The position numbers and the translations under genes are program-made. A stretch of 64,000 bases of DNA from Polyangiaceae bacterium (GTDB lineage: Bacteria; Myxococcota_A; Polyangia; Polyangiales; Polyangiaceae): positions 53,633 through 117,632 of the forward strand of contig CANJMI010000018.1 in the NCBI GenBank assembly GCA_947475525.1, read 5' to 3'. Of the stretch, positions 61,868 to 64,000 are shown piece by piece; position 1 is the stretch's first letter, and every line of letters begins with the position of its first letter. The notes under the pieces are model-generated. The model did not search any database and had not been told where the DNA came from. It saw nothing but the letters and a program-made list of their open reading frames with translations.

Positions 61868-62410
61868 TCAGCGCTTCTCGACGGTGGCGAAGTCGAGCTC
61901 GACGCTCGTCGGACGGCCGAAAATCGAAACGATCACCTTGAGCTTCTGCTTGTCGACATTCACTTCGTCGACCGTTCCGGTGAAGTTGGCGAACGCGCCG
62001 TCGAGCACGCGCACTTCTTCGCCGTTCGCGAAGGAGAGGCGAGGCTTCGGCTTGACCGCTCCCTCGACGATGCCGCGGCGCATGCTGTCGATTTCAGCCA
62101 TCGGTACTTCACGCGGGTGCTGGTTGCCGATGAAACCGATGACGCGCGCGGTGTCCTTCACGAGATGCCAGGCCTTCTCGGTCATCTTCATCTCGAGGAA
62201 CAGGTAGCCCGGAAGGCTTACCTTTTGGCGCACACGCTGCTTGCCGGCCGACGTGGTCTCCGTGGTGGTCTCGCTGGGAATCAACACCTCACCGAAGTGA
62301 TCTTCCAGGTTGTGTTGCTGCATCCGCTGGCGCAAGGAATCGCGCGCGCGCCCCTCGAACCCGGAGTAAGTCTGAACCGCGTACCACTTCAATTGAGCTT
62401 CGGACGACAT
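61868..62410 (-). CDS. nusG: Transcription antitermination factor NusG
   Basis: A 180-aa protein when started at ATG 62410 ([20 protein letters not shown]), which fits the family best; ATG 62434 and 62470 are in frame, the last with AGGGG upstream. The NGN domain runs to about 120 ([29 protein letters not shown]), and the C-terminal KOW domain is [48 protein letters not shown]. It joins RNA polymerase to Rho and to ribosome S10. Confidence 0.94.
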   Translation of the reverse strand: MSSEAQLKWYAVQTYSGFEGRARDSLRQRMQQHNLEDHFGEVLIPSETTTETTSAGKQRVRQKVSLPGYLFLEMKMTEKAWHLVKDTARVIGFIGNQHPREVPMAEIDSMRRGIVEGAVKPKPRLSFANGEEVRVLDGAFANFTGTVDEVNVDKQKLKVIVSIFGRPTSVELDFATVEKR

Positions 62411-62509
62411 GGTTTCATTCCCGGCCTCGGCCATCGCCGAGCGCCCCAAAAACAGTTCGAGCCTCGGCATCAGCCGAGCAGCCCCTAGAAGAAAGCCGAC
62501 GTGGGTACG

Positions 62510-63262
62510 TTAGGCTCCCGTGCTGTAGATCAGATTGGTGACGAAGGACCAGAAGCGGTCGAGAAGCGTCAAATAGGCCGTGAGCAGCGCACTGCCCGCG
62601 ATCACAATCACGGTGTAGTTACCGACTTCCTTACGGGTTGGCCACTTTACCTTCGAGACCTCATCGGCCACGTCATCGGCCCACTGGCGGACGTCCGGAC
62701 GGCGGTAATAGTGGAGAACGATGAGCCCACCAATGGTGGCTCCGAGCGCCATCGACAGGTTCGCGAGACTTAGAAACTCACCCTCGTTGGGGATGGCGGT
62801 GAACGCCGCAATGGCCTTCGACTGCGCCGCCTTGTTCGTGAAGGCAGGCCAGGCATTGAGCTCGCCCAAACCCTCGCGAAGCGCTCTGCTCACGATGAAG
62901 CCCACGACCAGCCACAAAGCGACGAACGCGAACCCGACGTAGCGCTGAATTCCGAGCGCCACCGCGACCGGCTCTTCGTCCGACTCGTCGTCGTCGTCCG
63001 CATCTTCGTCACGTTCGGCGTCTTCGTCGTCCGATACCGCGTCTTCCGATTCGGAGTCGACTTCGTCCGAGTCGGCTTCTTCATCGTCGGCCTCAGCGGA
63101 ACCCGGCTCGGCCTCAATGCCCTCTGCGGATGCACGTTCGGCCGCGAGATCGGCGGCTAGGCTCGAAGCCTCGGCCGCCTTCTTTTCATCCTTCGCGCGA
63201 AGCGATTCCGACAGGGGCTTACCCTTCTCGGAGCGCTTCTTGTTCGTATTCGACGGAGCCAT
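62510..63262 (-). CDS. secE: Protein translocase subunit SecE with long acidic N-terminal extension
   Basis: A 250-aa protein. The C-terminal SecE core is VADEVSKVKWPTRKEVGNYTVIVIAGSALLTAYLTLLDRFWSFV (about 193-240), with the cytosolic amphipathic helix and final membrane span. Two further spans (about 112-132 and 165-185) are like those of E. coli SecE. The first 100 residues are unusual: Lys/Ala-rich, then a stretch of Asp/Glu/Ser (EADDEEADSDEVDSES ... DEDADDDDESDEE). It clamps SecY in the inner membrane. Confidence 0.93.
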   Translation of the reverse strand: MAPSNTNKKRSEKGKPLSESLRAKDEKKAAEASSLAADLAAERASAEGIEAEPGSAEADDEEADSDEVDSESEDAVSDDEDAERDEDADDDDESDEEPVAVALGIQRYVGFAFVALWLVVGFIVSRALREGLGELNAWPAFTNKAAQSKAIAAFTAIPNEGEFLSLANLSMALGATIGGLIVLHYYRRPDVRQWADDVADEVSKVKWPTRKEVGNYTVIVIAGSALLTAYLTLLDRFWSFVTNLIYSTGA

Positions 63263-63320
63263 TCAATCCTTCGACGTGTCCGCCCAGGCGGGCACGATTA
63301 GCACAGCGTGCTGTTACGGG

Positions 63321-63393
63321 CAGGGGCAGAGAGACTCGAACTCCCGGCCTGCTGATTTGGAATCAGCTGCTCTACCAACTGAGCTATACCCCT
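63321..63393 (-). tRNA. trnW: tRNA-Trp (CCA)
   Basis: Starts AGGGGTATAGCTCAGTTGG; anticodon arm GCTGA-TTCCAAA-TCAGC gives anticodon CCA; T arm CCGGGAGTTCGAGTCTCTC; acceptor TGCCCCT pairs with AGGGGTA. 73 nt, the 3' CCA is not encoded (CCC). Its place between rpmG and secE is the usual one. Confidence 0.97.
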
Positions 63394-63531
63394 TCAGCGC
63401 CAGCCGCTCGAACCGCCTATCCGGTTCGTTCGTTGGAGCTCGTACGTCCTTGCGAAGCGGAGCGCCGGCAGCTGCCTGCGCCTCCCAGAGCGGGAGGAGA
63501 CTTTGCAGCAAAGTGGCTTCGCTGCAAGGGT

Positions 63532-63681
63532 TCACTTCGCGTCGCGGTGCAAGGTGTGCTTGACGCACGTCTTGCAGAATTTCTTGATCTCCACCTTTTG
63601 CTCGCGCCGTTTCGTTATCGGATAGTTGCGCGTTTTGCATTCGCTGCAGGTGAGAGACACCGAGATTCGGGTGCTGTTCAT
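63532..63681 (-). CDS. rpmG: Ribosomal protein bL33
   Basis: A 49-aa protein from ATG 63681. It reads MNSTRISVSLTCSECKTRNY, then ITKRREQKVEIKKFCKTCVK and HTLHRDAK. The two CxxC pairs (CSEC, CKTC) form a zinc ribbon, the C+ form of L33. It sits between tuf and tRNA-Trp, the classic tuf-rpmG-trnW-secE-nusG order. Confidence 0.95.
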   Translation of the reverse strand: MNSTRISVSLTCSECKTRNYPITKRREQKVEIKKFCKTCVKHTLHRDAK

Positions 63682-63740
63682 GCTTCCTTTGCGGGGCCCA
63701 AGCTCCTGGACCCAAACCCCGTGCGGAGGCCTAAGTTCAA

Positions 63741-64000
63741 TCAGAGAAGGATCTTGGTGACGACGCCCGCGCCGACGGTCTTGCCGCCCTCGCGGATTGC
63801 GAAGCGCATCTGCTCTTCGAGAGCAACAGGCGCGATGAGCTCGATGTTCATGGTGATGTTGTCACCGGGCATGACCATCTTGACGCCTTCGGGCAACCTG
63901 CACGACCCCGTCACGTCCGTTGTGCGGAGGTAGAACTGGGGGCGGTAGTTGTCGAAGAACGGGGTGTGGCGGCCGCCCTCTTCCTTGCGGAGGACGTAAA
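63741..64000 (-). CDS. tuf: Elongation factor Tu, C-terminal part (window edge)
   Basis: The last 85 codons are visible: [20 protein letters not shown], then [40 protein letters not shown] and [20 protein letters not shown], ending ILL. This is domain 3 of EF-Tu. Only C in DVTGSC is slightly unusual. The N-terminal GTPase domain lies outside the window. The 59-bp space to rpmG holds nothing notable. Confidence 0.96.
   Translation of the reverse strand, partial: YVLRKEEGGRHTPFFDNYRPQFYLRTTDVTGSCRLPEGVKMVMPGDNITMNIELIAPVALEEQMRFAIREGGKTVGAGVVTKILL

Overview
The window is GC-rich chromosomal DNA from a myxobacterium-like organism (Myxococcota, most likely Polyangiales/Sorangiineae). The supporting signs are many Cys-rich and kelch-type lipoproteins, a DUF4215-type protein, a DUF2330 protein with a MYXO-CTERM-like tail, an MXAN_5187-type C-terminal domain, a Hanks-type kinase-fold protein, an NtrC-type regulator, very large RpoB/RpoC and an acidic, extended SecE. 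The assignment is inferred from gene content; no rRNA is present.

Layout. 1-15.5 kb is an accessory, scarred region. It holds an AbiEii-like nucleotidyltransferase running off the left edge, a 5'-truncated Cys-rich gene, a decayed IS66 element lacking tnpB and with a frameshifted tnpC, a subtilase cut off at an IS91-type end, a 1769-aa RHS lipoprotein with a Cys-rich tail, an IS91-family transposase relic, an ArsB-like permease, a solo IS66 end fused in frame to an AbiEi-like C-terminus, and a Uma2-type nuclease. The IS91 end (70 bp) and the IS66 left end (about 110 bp) each occur twice. 15.5-27.8 kb is mainly metabolic and housekeeping: pirin, NlpC/P60, an alpha/beta hydrolase, a REC-like/PilZ protein, thiolase plus MBL hydrolase, a degenerate NtrC-like regulator, frr, a 38-bp repeat block, purA and two TPR proteins. 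27.8-50.2 kb is dominated by exported proteins: two kelch lipoproteins, a DUF4215 lipoprotein, a pseudokinase preceded by two matching palindromes, a tight four-gene operon of CXnCH lipoproteins and a TPR/beta-barrel outer-membrane protein, two TPR-PEGA-like proteins, lgt, an MXAN_5187-type protein, a cupin lipoprotein and DUF2330. 50.4-64 kb is the canonical transcription/translation cluster on the minus strand: tuf (partial), rpmG, tRNA-Trp, secE, nusG, rplK, rplA, rplJ, rplL, rpoB, rpoC, with a terminator after rpoC.

Most of the lipoproteins would depend on Lgt, which is encoded at about 43 kb. The candidate for a little-described system is the 35.5-39.6 kb operon (possible c-type haem lipoproteins with a TPR/DUF3570-like barrel), next to the pseudokinase gene with its paired operators.
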